Positions 1-9,740 of a stretch of 22,122 bases of DNA are shown piece after piece; position 1 is the stretch's first letter, and each line of letters opens with the position of its first letter. The DNA comes from JAWVZH01 sp033722295. Lineage in GTDB: Bacteria; Bacteroidota; Bacteroidia; Chitinophagales; Saprospiraceae. The notes beneath the pieces were generated by a model. It had not been told where the DNA came from, ran no database searches, and saw nothing but the letters and a program-made list of their open reading frames with translations. The DNA is taken from the NCBI GenBank assembly GCA_033722295.1, contig JAWVZH010000035.1, positions 1 through 22,122 of the forward strand. Reading direction: 5' to 3'. The position numbers and the translations under genes are program-made.

Positions 1-1482
1 ATCGCTGTTCTGCTGACGCGGAAAAAACAACTTAAAGGTACTGCCTTTACCCAATTCACTCTCTACGTCAACACTACCTTTGTGTGCCGTCATTATGGCT
101 TTCACATAGCTAAGTCCCAATCCGAATCCCTTGACATCATGCAAATTGCCTGTATGCACCCTGTAGAACTTATCAAAGATCTGTTTCTTCGCTTCCTTGG
201 ACAGGCCGATACCCTCATCTTCCACGAAGACCTGTATCCCATGAGGGACATTGCGCGTTCTGATCTCTATCTCCGGAGACTCAGGGCTGTATTTAATGGC
301 ATTGTCGAGCAAATTGTGGATCACATTAGAGATATGTGTTGAGTCGCCCTCGATCACAGGATCCTCAGCCTTCAGTCTTACATTGATACGTCCGCCTCTT
401 TGTTTGACCTGGAGTTGCATATGTTCCGTAGCCTGTCTAATGACCTGATGCACATCGATTTCCGAGATCTTCAGTTTAAAATCCTTTTTATCAATAAGCG
501 CCATCTGCAGGACCTTCTCTACCTGACCCAGCATGCGCTTGTTCTCTTGTTTAATGATCCCGGCAAATCTCTGCACCTTACTTTCATCCTTCAATACCTT
601 GGGGCTCACAATGGAATCTGTAGCCAGAGATATGGTCGCGATCGGTGTTTTAAACTCATGCGTCATGTTGTTGATAAAATCTGTCTTCATCTCGGACACC
701 TTCTTCTGCCTGAAAACAACATAAATGACATAACTGAAGCTGAACAGAATGAGTCCCGTAAAAAGAACTGAGCTAAGGAGTAATGGCCATACCGAACCCC
801 AAAGCCATCTCCTCTTGTTGGGAAATGATATTTTGAGAGCCCCCGGAGCACCTTCCTGTGAAGGGAAGAGATCTACCGAATATTTGGAATTATATATCCC
901 CGCATTCATGGAATTCTCGCCCGGCTGACTTGCCATCGGGTTCTCGCCGATCTGGACGGTGTAATGGTCATTGATGATGATAAAGTCCTTGCTCTCATTA
1001 TCATAGATGCCATAATCATATTTCAGATCGATACCGCGGGAGGACAGTTCCTGATTGAGCATCATTCCCACCTTTTCAGGTTCGACCCTTTTCTCGAGAG
1101 GAGGTACAGTTATGCGTTGCCTGATACTTGTCAGTTCATAGTAGAGGATCTTCTTTCTCCAGGTATCGTATTGTGAGTAGCCGCTGATGTCCATCCTTAT
1201 TGAATCCCCTTTGAGCAAACTCCCGAAATCGGTTCCGTCCCTGTTACGTAGCGAGGAAAGATTGAAAGCATTCGGATTGTTGATCACGCTCCATTCGGCG
1301 TTCTCTTCCTCGTGTTTGGAGATACGCTCCTCGACATTTTTGAGTGCAGAATAAACCCGCTCATCGAATTTCTTCTCGTCCAGGCGAATGGAGAAATTGA
1401 TCCAGTACAACTGTATCGCTGCGACACCGATCACGGCAGCGCTCATCAAAATGATTATGGCCCAAATGGCGGTCTTATTCAT
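1..1482 (-). CDS. Sensor histidine kinase, N-terminal 494 residues (3' end beyond left edge)
   Basis: The reading frame is open from an ATG at 1482 to the left edge, so the C-terminus lies outside the window. An out-of-frame ATG just upstream hits a stop after four codons, which fixes this start. Seen: a first membrane segment (about residues 5-24), a periplasmic sensor region of about 200 residues, and a second membrane segment (about 226-258). The HisKA box NNMTHEFKTP follows, with the phosphoacceptor His near residue 275. The ATPase core has an N box (HNLLDNAIKYSP, about 385-398), a G1 box (DEGIGLS, about 420) and a G2 box (GFGLGLSYVKAI, about 453). This is the classic membrane-bound two-component kinase layout of Bacteroidota: autophosphorylation on His, then transfer to a response regulator. 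The partner is probably the next gene off the left edge (inference). The signal sensed cannot be told; the periplasmic part resembles nothing I recognise. Confidence 0.93.
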   Translation of the reverse strand, partial: MNKTAIWAIIILMSAAVIGVAAIQLYWINFSIRLDEKKFDERVYSALKNVEERISKHEEENAEWSVINNPNAFNLSSLRNRDGTDFGSLLKGDSIRMDISGYSQYDTWRKKILYYELTSIRQRITVPPLEKRVEPEKVGMMLNQELSSRGIDLKYDYGIYDNESKDFIIINDHYTVQIGENPMASQPGENSMNAGIYNSKYSVDLFPSQEGAPGALKISFPNKRRWLWGSVWPLLLSSVLFTGLILFSFSYVIYVVFRQKKVSEMKTDFINNMTHEFKTPIATISLATDSIVSPKVLKDESKVQRFAGIIKQENKRMLGQVEKVLQMALIDKKDFKLKISEIDVHQVIRQATEHMQLQVKQRGGRINVRLKAEDPVIEGDSTHISNVIHNLLDNAIKYSPESPEIEIRTRNVPHGIQVFVEDEGIGLSKEAKKQIFDKFYRVHTGNLHDVKGFGLGLSYVKAIMTAHKGSVDVESELGKGSTFKLFFPRQQNSD

Positions 1483-1590
1483 AAAAGGTACATATACCGG
1501 CTATAGCCCGTGATATATTAACCAAGATACCGGTTTCAAATCACAAAGCAAGCCGTGCTTTAACGCGAGATTAACACCGCACTCTCCAAA
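1483..1590 (-). promoter_or_regulatory. Possible promoter region of the histidine kinase gene
   Basis: Reading the minus strand towards the start at 1482, a TTG is followed after about 19 bases by TATCTTGG, a partial match to the Bacteroidota -7 element TAnnTTTG. No Shine-Dalgarno sequence is visible before the ATG. A perfect 10-bp palindrome, GGCTATAGCC (1499-1508), lies between the box and the start. The match is imperfect, so this is only a candidate. Confidence 0.25.
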
Positions 1591-1622
1591 GAACATATTA
1601 TCTACCTCTTTGGACCTTCATA

Positions 1623-1649
1623 AGGCTAATTACACGTAGCTTTTAGCCT
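1623..1649 (-). terminator. Weak hairpin overlapping the sprA stop codon
   Basis: AGGCTAA (1623-1629) and TTAGCCT (1643-1649) form a perfect 7-bp stem with a 13-base loop and overlap the TAG stop codon of sprA (1648-1650). No clear run of T follows on the minus strand, so it does not look like a standard intrinsic terminator. It may be an end-of-transcript hairpin or chance. The 165-bp gap between sprA and the kinase holds nothing else I can name apart from the weak promoter candidate. Confidence 0.22.
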
Positions 1650-4600
1650 AATTCAACTGAAACTGCACGGTAATTCCGCCACGCATCGTTGTACGCTCAA
1701 ATTGATTGGACACATACGGCTTGGTGTTGGTGTAGTCGAAGAACAGCCTCAGGTTCAGGTTTTCATTCAACTGATAGCTCGCAGCCGGCGAGATGGTAAG
1801 GGTCTTGCTTCCACTCAGTGGCTCGGGATCCCGCTCATCATCAAGCTTGTAATTGATGCGGATATTATCCCTCAGGGAAAAGTCAAAGCTCAATTGCAGG
1901 TCATGATTTCGGGCACCTCCGGTCTTACGTCCGAAGATCAGGCCACCATCTTTGTCCTTATCATCATCCCTACGCCTTCTGCGCTTCTTCCTTCCTCCAA
2001 AATTGAATTCTACATCCTTGATGGTATAACCAAACCCAAATACGTATTCCGTGGCTTTATCCTCGTTCATATCGTACCTGTCGGTCTGAAGTGACAGGCT
2101 TCTTGATTTTTTGAAATCCACCTTCAGGGTGATGTCATTCTTGGTCTTGATATCAACACCCAGCAATGGCGAGAATTGCTCATTGACCAGTATTGTCGGA
2201 ATTTCATATTGGGCATAAAAACTTCGGGTATCCTCTACAAAGGTTTCGGGCGTTCCATTATCTGTCTCAGAATAACTCAGACTCGTTTCAAAATTATTAA
2301 TGGTCAAAGTTGACCGATATGCATGTCGAATAGTAAAGTTCTGGAACACATCTTCGAAGAAAGGCAACCTGGACAGTCCGTCATATTTGAGGTTCCAGTT
2401 GGGTCTCGGCAATGTGTTGAAATAATCGAGGTTGGCTTCTTCACCCGTCTTGCCGGAGTAAGCTGCCAGAAAGGCCGGGATCACCACATCCACATGCTGA
2501 GAGCCGAAGCCTTTCACATATCCGTTCTTGGCTTCCACGGGATCGTCATGCAGGCTCGTTATACCGTACTGTTGACCAAGGCGACGCGAAATAGCAGGTC
2601 GGGTACCTTCGAATGTTCTGAATAGCTCTACGATGTCGTTGTTGAACAGGGTTTGTATAGAATAATAACTGATCGTATACGACCCTCTTTCGTACGGCAC
2701 CTGGTGAAAGAGCTCTGCTGTTTGATTCCTGATCGTATCGCTGAATAGTTCAGAGAATGAATTCGTCCTACTCCACTCTCCTGTCACATCTATCTCGAAG
2801 TCGGTGAATGGCTCTATACTGATCTTCGCATCTGCCCTTCTGTTATCCGTCTGGATCACTTCCTGAGACAAGTTGGTGTTCATCGTTATCCAGCCATTCT
2901 CTGCCGCCTCGTCCAGCCATCCCGGATCCCGCGATGTTCCGAGAGTTGGTTGGATCCCGGCAACAAATTCCCAGCCTGGAGAGGCAAAACCTTCGGACTG
3001 TCCCAGGAAGAGCGGTCGATCCATAAATCCGGGTACTACAGTAGATTTATCTTCTTTGTATGTCAGTTTGACCGATCTCAGCAACATCAACGGACGTATG
3101 AGTACGCGTTCAATTGTAGAAGGACCACTGTTGCCCCGGCGCCTGCGGGAAGACCTGCGGTCCTGATCAGGATTATCGTCATCTCTCTGGGCTCCACTTC
3201 TCCCTCTTGACCTCCTGTTACGGGTTGGTCTTCTTTTCCTGTTGATCTGCTTAAGATAATCCGACTTGTCGTACAATCTCTGGAAGTTGAAATCTGCGCT
3301 GATCTGGATGCTTTGTGTATTGCCTATCACACTTCCCAGGGTATCGATCGTTCTCAAGCTCCCGGACTCCCAGTTATAGGTGGCATTATAGGAGGCCCGG
3401 GAATTGATCCAGTCCATGTACGGGATCTTTTTAAAAGGTAGACTATAGTTTGCGCTGATATTATGCTGGTAACCCTTCAATCTACCCAGATCCTTAACAT
3501 TCTCCCAACGATAATCGCTGACTTCAGTCTCTGAGGGATTGGTTATCACTGTGTCGGGATTGGCCGGATCCACATATCCGAATCTCAGCGGCTGATACAA
3601 CAATTCGTCGATCACGGCATCCGCACGGGCATTGAAATTGATCTTAAGGGATTTTGTCATATCCCACTTCAGGTTGTAATCACGATTCCAGAAGAAGCGG
3701 TTATTCTCCCACGTAGCATAATCCTCGGGAGCGAATCTGAAAGTTCGCTTGGAGGCCTCTCTGTCCAGGACCGTACTTACTCCAAAGCTGTTGGGTACGG
3801 GATTAAAATTGATGTCCGATATCAGCTCCAGGTTCTCATTCTTTATAAACTTGAAAGGCTCTATGTAAAGCGGTTTTAAAGAATAGTTATAGTCTATCGC
3901 CCCTTTTTGATTGGTGATCTTATGACTCTCTATGATCGGATCCTGCTTTTCTGTTTCAGACCAGAAATAGGAGACACTGAAGTTCTCTATATTCCACGGC
4001 AGTGGCTTCTTTTTCTTATCGCCTGTTCGCTCTTTTCTGACATTTGTAAAGTTGAAGGCTTTTATCGTACTGACCTCCCGCGCCAGGTCTTGTATACTGT
4101 CCCTCTCTGCCGAAGTTTCTGCATTGTCCAACTTATAATCAAGTTTTATATCATCATCCACCGGATCAAAGAGTGGGACCACGGTATTGTTGGAGTACTG
4201 CGCATAAAAAGGAATTCGCAAGCCGGCTTCCTTGGGTAAGAACTTACCGAGCTCTATATTGGTCGAAGCGTCGAACTGATAGGTGTTCTCCTGGGCTCTG
4301 TCCGCCAGCTTCTGGTCCAACGCCCCATAGCCTATCCCATTGAAACTGCCTGCAAGAGTAATATTACCGAGGTCTGCCAATTGCATATCCACACGGCCGA
4401 GAGCGGCTACACCGCCACGTTCGTTCAGTCCCGTCAGCCTCAATTCGTTGAACCATACTTCGACATCATAAGTGCGCGTATAGGATTCGTTCTTATTTCT
4501 TACCCCCATGAGAATACCCTTCACATAACCGAGGGTGGGATTACCTTTGATCTTGACCTTGTTCTCAGGATTGTCAGGGTCATTCATAACATATTCGTCC

Positions 4601-7600
4601 GCCACGCTGGCTGTATCGTCCCTGTTTCGCATCTTCTTGAGATCTACAAACAGTGATAGTGGGAGGTCTATATCATTGTCATCCGGCCATATCGCATCCG
4701 GATCACTTTCATTAGAAGGTTCATTGGCGGTTACCTTCAACGGGATCTCATACTCATAATAGTTTTCCTGAAAATCCCGACCCATCCTGATAAAAACAAA
4801 AAGGTCATCCTGTTCTGCAGTAATCTCTTCAGGCGTCTCACCGTGAACGAACATCTTCAGTCGCTCAAAATTCCTCATGTCCAGGTTGAGCAGTTTAAAG
4901 ATAGATCGTGGACATCCCTGTCCGGGCAAGTCATCAATGTCCAGCGCCAGGGATTGCTCATTCTGCAACTGGTCCGCAAAGGTACCTACCGTCCTCTCCC
5001 TCTGAATACCTTCAGGTACGACATAATTAAAGGGCAGGCGGGCATTATGCTCTTCTATATTGACAACATCAATACTTGTCTTACCAAGGTCCCGATTATC
5101 GCCACAGGGTTCTTTTTCATATCTCCTCCATTGATTCCTGACCAACTCCAGTTTGGCAAACCTGAATGTCGTCTGTTCGGTAAAACCTTTATATACCATC
5201 CTGAAGAACTGGATAGACCTGAAATTCTGGATATTTCCTATTGTCTTATCGGGCGCATTTATTGGAACTCTGAATCGATACCAGATCTCCGTTGGATTTG
5301 ATCCCCGCAACAGGTGAACTGTATCGGTTACGCGGTCTCTGATACTTGGATCTTCAATGTCGATCTCGTAGTCATTACCACCAGTACTTGACACACGATT
5401 AAGATTCAGCTCGTACATAAAGTAGTTCTCCGTCTCATTCAATGACTTATCCCTGTTGAGGTCCTCCCGATCGGGATAGTTGGTGAAGGCTTCAACAAAT
5501 GTTGCATTGCTCGGGCTCTTCGAGTTTCCCTGGGGGTTATTGAAAAAACGATATCGCTGGATAGCTCCTTGATTGCCAAATGTATCACTGCCGAAAAAGA
5601 TGAAGTTATCGTTGGCAGGATCGTTTTGTATTTCATTCTGCGCACTAGGTAACAGATGGCCGGTCAGGTTACTGATATAATCTTCAAAATAGAGCCTTTC
5701 TTCCATGTCATTAAGACCATCGAAGCCAATATCCTGAAGATCTCTGTCCTCATTGTCAAAAGCATTGTCAATGATGGGCGGATCCCTTGAGATCTTTCCG
5801 TAGGCAGTATTTTCCACCGGTATGTTGTTACCTCCTACCGGAAGTGAGTTTTCAAATTGCTGACGACTGTCCTTGAATATGTCCTCGGATATCGTACCCA
5901 GGTGAAATTGCATCTTTCCACCCTCAGAGACCGGTGAACCGTCCTGCTTGGCCATAAAAGGGTTCAACACCCAGAACTCAAGGTACTCTACATTCGCCTC
6001 CTCAAAATCGTTGGTGGTCAATTGCTTCATCACACCGCCCCAACGAGTATCCGGCTCCAGGAGCTGGTTGTTCTGATCCACTCCGGCGGTATAACTTCCT
6101 CTTCCGTCCTTCAAATCAAAATTATACGGCCCTCTTTCCCTTGGATAAAAGGTCATATCAAATGTTCTGAGCAATGGCTGTAAGCCAGGGATCCGTTGAC
6201 GGTTTGGAAAAATATCATTGATATCTACCTCGCGGGTATAGGAATGACTGCCATCGGATCCTCTTCTCGCATTCGGATCAAGAATATACCACGCGATCCT
6301 GGCTCTGTTAGCTCCGTTAGCCAGGTCATTATTGAGATTTGCCTCTGGGAATTCCATGGGCTGCCCTCCTGGAATACTGGACAGTGTCCACTGGTTGACC
6401 GGTGTGGAAAGCAAGATCGAAGATGCCGACCCCTCAAAATCATCGATATATACCACACCGCCTTCACTGCCGCTCTGATCGATGGCTCTTGAGTGCCCAG
6501 GGATCAAGGCGGCGCCTTCCGCCTGAACCGTAATGCTGGACTCCGATTTGGTGTCATAAAACGGCAGTTTGTCAACCGCGCGGGTCAACCACGGCGCTTT
6601 CTTGGTCATATTGAGGTCAAGACCCACAATGCGGTTATTGATCGGATCATCACCGACATTGACCTTACCGGTAAAAGGTTGTTCAAACAGGTGTAGATAC
6701 GTTCCACCGATGTTGACATCTTTACTCAGTTCGTAGTCCGCCCTAAGGCCTAGCATGGTCTTGGTCTGGAAACTGAACAGCGTATTATCTTCGAAGGTAA
6801 TATTGATCGGTACGCCTGATTGGAGGATCGCATCATTGAGGATCTTGATCCTTCCAATATTATAATCTATTTCATAGTCTGATCCCGGTGTGAGTATTTG
6901 ACCTCCGGCCCTTACAGTGACGGATCCCCGTGGTAGATTAAATGCTCCCAGTGATATTTCTGAAGATGTACTGGACTTATATGTACCCTTGAGAAAGAAC
7001 CTGTTTCTCTCAAGATTGAACCTCGCTGCCGTCGGCGTTTCATCATAGAGCTCTGGATAGCCGTATTGTTGATAAAGTTGCTCGGCTTTAGCCGAATCGG
7101 TGGCAATATTGTAGAACTGGTCCCGCATGGACTCACCAAATGGTTCCAGCATCGGGAAAATGACGGCTCCCGACTGAGGGATGATCGTCAGACCCGGTAC
7201 AAAGTCAAAGATCCCGTCCGGCTGAGGATCCCTTTGCGTATTGAGATTGTCCAGCCTGAAGAAGTTGATCAGCGGATAACCATTCCTCAGTTCCTCAAAG
7301 AATCGTTTTAATTTGGCGTCCGGAGCTTCGTAGAAGATGTCCATCTTGAACTCGTCACTCGTGACGTTGTACGCTCCAATGGGATATACGTTCTTCATCA
7401 TCAGGTCCCAACTGGGGTCTTCCACGTTCTGAACGGTACTCTTCAATAATTTGACAAACAGGACCTTTCCGCTGGAGTCAGATTTGACCTCGTTGGTCAA
7501 TTCACCCATTTTGTAGATCTCTCCCCGGTAACGATATTCATAAGCGATCGCCACCACCTGATTTTCTCGTGGTCGAACGCGCAGGGAAATAAAACCAAGC

Positions 7601-8985
7601 TCGGGGTGATAGGTGAATTCGTTACTTTCCAGGCGGCGTGCTCTGACTTTCTCGAAATCTTTGCCTGCCTCCATATTGAAATCCGGGCCCGTCAGAGTGG
7701 AAACCACCTCCGTCCTGAATGAGGCTGAAGGGTGGTCCTTCAATTGCTGATACAGGCCATTGGCATCATTGTCAGGCAAAGCGTTGCCGTAGCGGTCCCT
7801 CTTCGGGGCTCCCTGTGATAAAAAGAAGTCCGGATTACTGTGGGTGATCTTATCGGGGTCTGAAGTACCCAGATCCGCAAGGGCAACAATATCCCTGAAT
7901 CTCGTTTCCCTGTTATTATTTCCGTTGTCTGTTATCCAGACCTCTATATTCTTTATGGCGAAGAGGCTGTTGATCTCAGGAAGGTTTATCAGTGCCCTTT
8001 CGTACGATTCACGGTTATAATGCGAGACGAAAAAATGTCGGTTCTCATCATACTCGTCCGGCCGGATCTCGAATTCCTGTTCGACCGCACCTTTATCGAG
8101 GGTGATACTTTCCTTCTTGGATCTTTGTTGAGAGGCCAGTGCGGTGAGTCTCAGATGACCGAATTGCAACTCGGTCTTGATCCCGAAAAGGCTCTGGCTA
8201 CCCGTTATAAGAGATCCTTTAAGAGGCAGAGAGACATTACCGGCCTCGATCTTTTTGACGATCTCATCTTCACCGAAGTTCTCCGTGTCATAATCAATTT
8301 TGAGTTGATTGTCGAAGTTGAATGTAGCTCCCGTGTTATAGTTGGCATTGAGATTGAGTTTCTCACCGATCTTACCTGTGACACTCATCTGAATATCCAT
8401 GTCAAAATCAAAACCGCCCCTTCTTTGCTGCCTGGTAGGTAAGGTCGGGTTCTTGTTGTTCTGGTAGTCACCGCCAAAAGTCACATCGATACTACCCTGA
8501 GGGCTAATTTCAACGGTATTGCCACCGAACAGTCGGTCTACAAGGGTCTTTTTCAGGTCAAGTTTGGCCAATGGGTCCTTCTTCTGCGCCTCAAGGTCGT
8601 CTTCATCATTAAAGCCACTCAAGGCATTGAAATAATCCCTCTCCTGCTTGTTGCTCCTATATTCCATGTATTCCTCGAAGGTCATGTAGGTGGGTGCGCG
8701 AAAATATTCATCACCGATGGTCTCGGTTATGATATATCTGTCGGTCACAGGATCATACTCCACATTTTTCTCGATCAGAGAAGGGTCATCAAGGTCGAAT
8801 GGATTGTTTTGGGGAGAATTGATGAAGTCACCGGACCTGTCCTTCACAGGAATGGTGTCATTGTAAACCTCTGAGATCCCGACATAAGGATCTTCCATGT
8901 TGTGACCTCCCGCTAATGACAATGATATGACCGTGCCGATCATCCCTATTGTGAGAAACCCAGTCGCTAGTCTTTTACAGTACAT
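1648..8985 (-). CDS. sprA: SprA, type IX secretion outer-membrane translocon / gliding motility protein
   Basis: At 2445 residues this matches the usual size of SprA (Sov in Porphyromonas), the giant single-chain beta-barrel that moves T9SS cargo across the outer membrane and is needed for gliding in motile species. It opens with a hydrophobic signal peptide (about residues 6-26). Next comes the SprA N-terminal signature: a YDPVTDRYIITETIGD stretch near residue 77, then PTYMTFEEYMEY near 98. The rest is long, beta-rich and Asp/Asn/Tyr-rich with repeated SprA_N-type regions, ending in a beta strand (VQFQLN). Two very basic patches stand out, near residues 1913-1958 and 2328-2347. The ATG at 8985 is the first in-frame start. 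ruvA lies 91 bp upstream in the same direction, a neighbour relation I recall from other Bacteroidota. PorV, Plug and the Gld motor genes are not in the window. The family call is near certain; gliding itself cannot be inferred. Confidence 0.96.
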   Translation of the reverse strand: MYCKRLATGFLTIGMIGTVISLSLAGGHNMEDPYVGISEVYNDTIPVKDRSGDFINSPQNNPFDLDDPSLIEKNVEYDPVTDRYIITETIGDEYFRAPTYMTFEEYMEYRSNKQERDYFNALSGFNDEDDLEAQKKDPLAKLDLKKTLVDRLFGGNTVEISPQGSIDVTFGGDYQNNKNPTLPTRQQRRGGFDFDMDIQMSVTGKIGEKLNLNANYNTGATFNFDNQLKIDYDTENFGEDEIVKKIEAGNVSLPLKGSLITGSQSLFGIKTELQFGHLRLTALASQQRSKKESITLDKGAVEQEFEIRPDEYDENRHFFVSHYNRESYERALINLPEINSLFAIKNIEVWITDNGNNNRETRFRDIVALADLGTSDPDKITHSNPDFFLSQGAPKRDRYGNALPDNDANGLYQQLKDHPSASFRTEVVSTLTGPDFNMEAGKDFEKVRARRLESNEFTYHPELGFISLRVRPRENQVVAIAYEYRYRGEIYKMGELTNEVKSDSSGKVLFVKLLKSTVQNVEDPSWDLMMKNVYPIGAYNVTSDEFKMDIFYEAPDAKLKRFFEELRNGYPLINFFRLDNLNTQRDPQPDGIFDFVPGLTIIPQSGAVIFPMLEPFGESMRDQFYNIATDSAKAEQLYQQYGYPELYDETPTAARFNLERNRFFLKGTYKSSTSSEISLGAFNLPRGSVTVRAGGQILTPGSDYEIDYNIGRIKILNDAILQSGVPINITFEDNTLFSFQTKTMLGLRADYELSKDVNIGGTYLHLFEQPFTGKVNVGDDPINNRIVGLDLNMTKKAPWLTRAVDKLPFYDTKSESSITVQAEGAALIPGHSRAIDQSGSEGGVVYIDDFEGSASSILLSTPVNQWTLSSIPGGQPMEFPEANLNNDLANGANRARIAWYILDPNARRGSDGSHSYTREVDINDIFPNRQRIPGLQPLLRTFDMTFYPRERGPYNFDLKDGRGSYTAGVDQNNQLLEPDTRWGGVMKQLTTNDFEEANVEYLEFWVLNPFMAKQDGSPVSEGGKMQFHLGTISEDIFKDSRQQFENSLPVGGNNIPVENTAYGKISRDPPIIDNAFDNEDRDLQDIGFDGLNDMEERLYFEDYISNLTGHLLPSAQNEIQNDPANDNFIFFGSDTFGNQGAIQRYRFFNNPQGNSKSPSNATFVEAFTNYPDREDLNRDKSLNETENYFMYELNLNRVSSTGGNDYEIDIEDPSIRDRVTDTVHLLRGSNPTEIWYRFRVPINAPDKTIGNIQNFRSIQFFRMVYKGFTEQTTFRFAKLELVRNQWRRYEKEPCGDNRDLGKTSIDVVNIEEHNARLPFNYVVPEGIQRERTVGTFADQLQNEQSLALDIDDLPGQGCPRSIFKLLNLDMRNFERLKMFVHGETPEEITAEQDDLFVFIRMGRDFQENYYEYEIPLKVTANEPSNESDPDAIWPDDNDIDLPLSLFVDLKKMRNRDDTASVADEYVMNDPDNPENKVKIKGNPTLGYVKGILMGVRNKNESYTRTYDVEVWFNELRLTGLNERGGVAALGRVDMQLADLGNITLAGSFNGIGYGALDQKLADRAQENTYQFDASTNIELGKFLPKEAGLRIPFYAQYSNNTVVPLFDPVDDDIKLDYKLDNAETSAERDSIQDLAREVSTIKAFNFTNVRKERTGDKKKKPLPWNIENFSVSYFWSETEKQDPIIESHKITNQKGAIDYNYSLKPLYIEPFKFIKNENLELISDINFNPVPNSFGVSTVLDREASKRTFRFAPEDYATWENNRFFWNRDYNLKWDMTKSLKINFNARADAVIDELLYQPLRFGYVDPANPDTVITNPSETEVSDYRWENVKDLGRLKGYQHNISANYSLPFKKIPYMDWINSRASYNATYNWESGSLRTIDTLGSVIGNTQSIQISADFNFQRLYDKSDYLKQINRKRRPTRNRRSRGRSGAQRDDDNPDQDRRSSRRRRGNSGPSTIERVLIRPLMLLRSVKLTYKEDKSTVVPGFMDRPLFLGQSEGFASPGWEFVAGIQPTLGTSRDPGWLDEAAENGWITMNTNLSQEVIQTDNRRADAKISIEPFTDFEIDVTGEWSRTNSFSELFSDTIRNQTAELFHQVPYERGSYTISYYSIQTLFNNDIVELFRTFEGTRPAISRRLGQQYGITSLHDDPVEAKNGYVKGFGSQHVDVVIPAFLAAYSGKTGEEANLDYFNTLPRPNWNLKYDGLSRLPFFEDVFQNFTIRHAYRSTLTINNFETSLSYSETDNGTPETFVEDTRSFYAQYEIPTILVNEQFSPLLGVDIKTKNDITLKVDFKKSRSLSLQTDRYDMNEDKATEYVFGFGYTIKDVEFNFGGRKKRRRRRDDDKDKDGGLIFGRKTGGARNHDLQLSFDFSLRDNIRINYKLDDERDPEPLSGSKTLTISPAASYQLNENLNLRLFFDYTNTKPYVSNQFERTTMRGGITVQFQLN

Positions 8986-9076
8986 TATTCAGTTCCAGTC
9001 TATCTTTATTCACTTCTGTCTCTCCGTATTGCAATCTAACGTTAAACCTCATGTCGGATTGTCAGAATAATTGATT

Positions 9077-9667
9077 TTAGGATAACGCTCTCAGTGCTGC
9101 TTTTATTAAGTCCTCTGCACTTTTTACCGAAGGTTTTTCCTTTTTAATCTTGGATAATGCCTTGGAGGCCCTCGTTCTGGGAAATCCAAGCGCGAGTAAT
9201 GCAGATAACGCCTCCTGAAAAAGGGTATTGTCCGGTGAGGCTGTACTTAACAATTCATCATGGCCTTCGGCATCTATCTTATCCCTCAGGTCGATGAGTA
9301 TTCTCTGTGCAGTTTTCGGGCCCACGCCCTTGACCTGCTTGAATGCGCCAACGTCATTCTGGCCGATCGCCCGCCTTATATCTCTGGTCTCCATGGATGA
9401 CAGAACCATCCTTGCAGTGTTGGGCCCTACACCGGAAACCGATAGAAGATGACCGAATATTTCCTTCTCTTCCCTCGTGGCAAAACCAAAAAGTGCCTGA
9501 ACATCCTCCCTTTGAATGTGGTGTATGTACAATTTGGCCTCGCTCGCGTGCTCTATACTCGAAAATGTATTGAGACTGATGTTGATATGCCAGCCTATAC
9601 CTGCAGTTTCAATGACCACAAATGCCGGGTTTTTCTCGGTTATTTCTCCTTTGATATATGCGTACAT
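9077..9667 (-). CDS. ruvA: Holliday junction branch migration complex subunit RuvA
   Basis: RuvA binds Holliday junctions as a tetramer and loads the RuvB helicase, with RuvC cutting the product; it acts in the cytoplasm in recombinational repair. The 196-residue length is normal. Visible parts are the N-terminal OB-fold (from MYAYIKGEI to about residue 62), two helix-hairpin-helix motifs (SVSGVGPNTA at about 76-85 and VKGVGPKTAQ at about 112-121), a flexible linker (about 132-147), and the C-terminal RuvB-binding three-helix domain (about 148-196, with LLALGFPRTRASKALSKI). The ATG at 9667 is supported because the family begins with this MYAYIKG-like segment. sprA follows 91 bp downstream on the same strand, so the two may be co-transcribed. 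ruvB and ruvC are not in the window. Confidence 0.97.
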   Translation of the reverse strand: MYAYIKGEITEKNPAFVVIETAGIGWHINISLNTFSSIEHASEAKLYIHHIQREDVQALFGFATREEKEIFGHLLSVSGVGPNTARMVLSSMETRDIRRAIGQNDVGAFKQVKGVGPKTAQRILIDLRDKIDAEGHDELLSTASPDNTLFQEALSALLALGFPRTRASKALSKIKKEKPSVKSAEDLIKAALRALS

Positions 9668-9675
9668 AAAAAGCG

Positions 9676-9683
9676 CAAAGGTA
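9676..9683 (-). promoter_or_regulatory. TAnnTTTG-type -7 box upstream of ruvA
   Basis: TACCTTTG on the minus strand matches the Bacteroidota -7 consensus TAnnTTTG exactly. It ends only 8 bases before the ruvA ATG, so transcription from it would give an almost leaderless mRNA. No convincing -33 TTTG lies at the expected distance. Exact motif, uncertain function. Confidence 0.3.
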
Positions 9684-9740
9684 ATTAGATAATCAGATGA
9701 GCCACGAAAATATATATCTGTATTACGGTTGGAAACAACG

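Noticed and set aside
400..771. 123-codon open frame opposite the histidine kinase
   Set aside because: It overlaps the HisKA and ATPase-core region of the kinase on the other strand, where all expected motifs are intact; the kinase is the real gene.
1499..1508. GGCTATAGCC perfect 10-bp palindrome as an operator
   Set aside because: Too short to stand out in a window of this size and without a second copy; mentioned only within the promoter candidate.
1623..1649. sprA end hairpin as a firm intrinsic terminator
   Set aside because: The stem is only 7 bp with a 13-base loop and no T-run follows, so it is listed at low confidence only.
4843..5301. 152-codon open frame on the plus strand inside sprA
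   Set aside because: Antisense shadow of a strongly conserved long gene; composition and lack of any known motif argue against coding.
8020..8442. 140-codon plus-strand frame inside sprA
   Set aside because: Another antisense shadow with no independent support such as a promoter or a domain.
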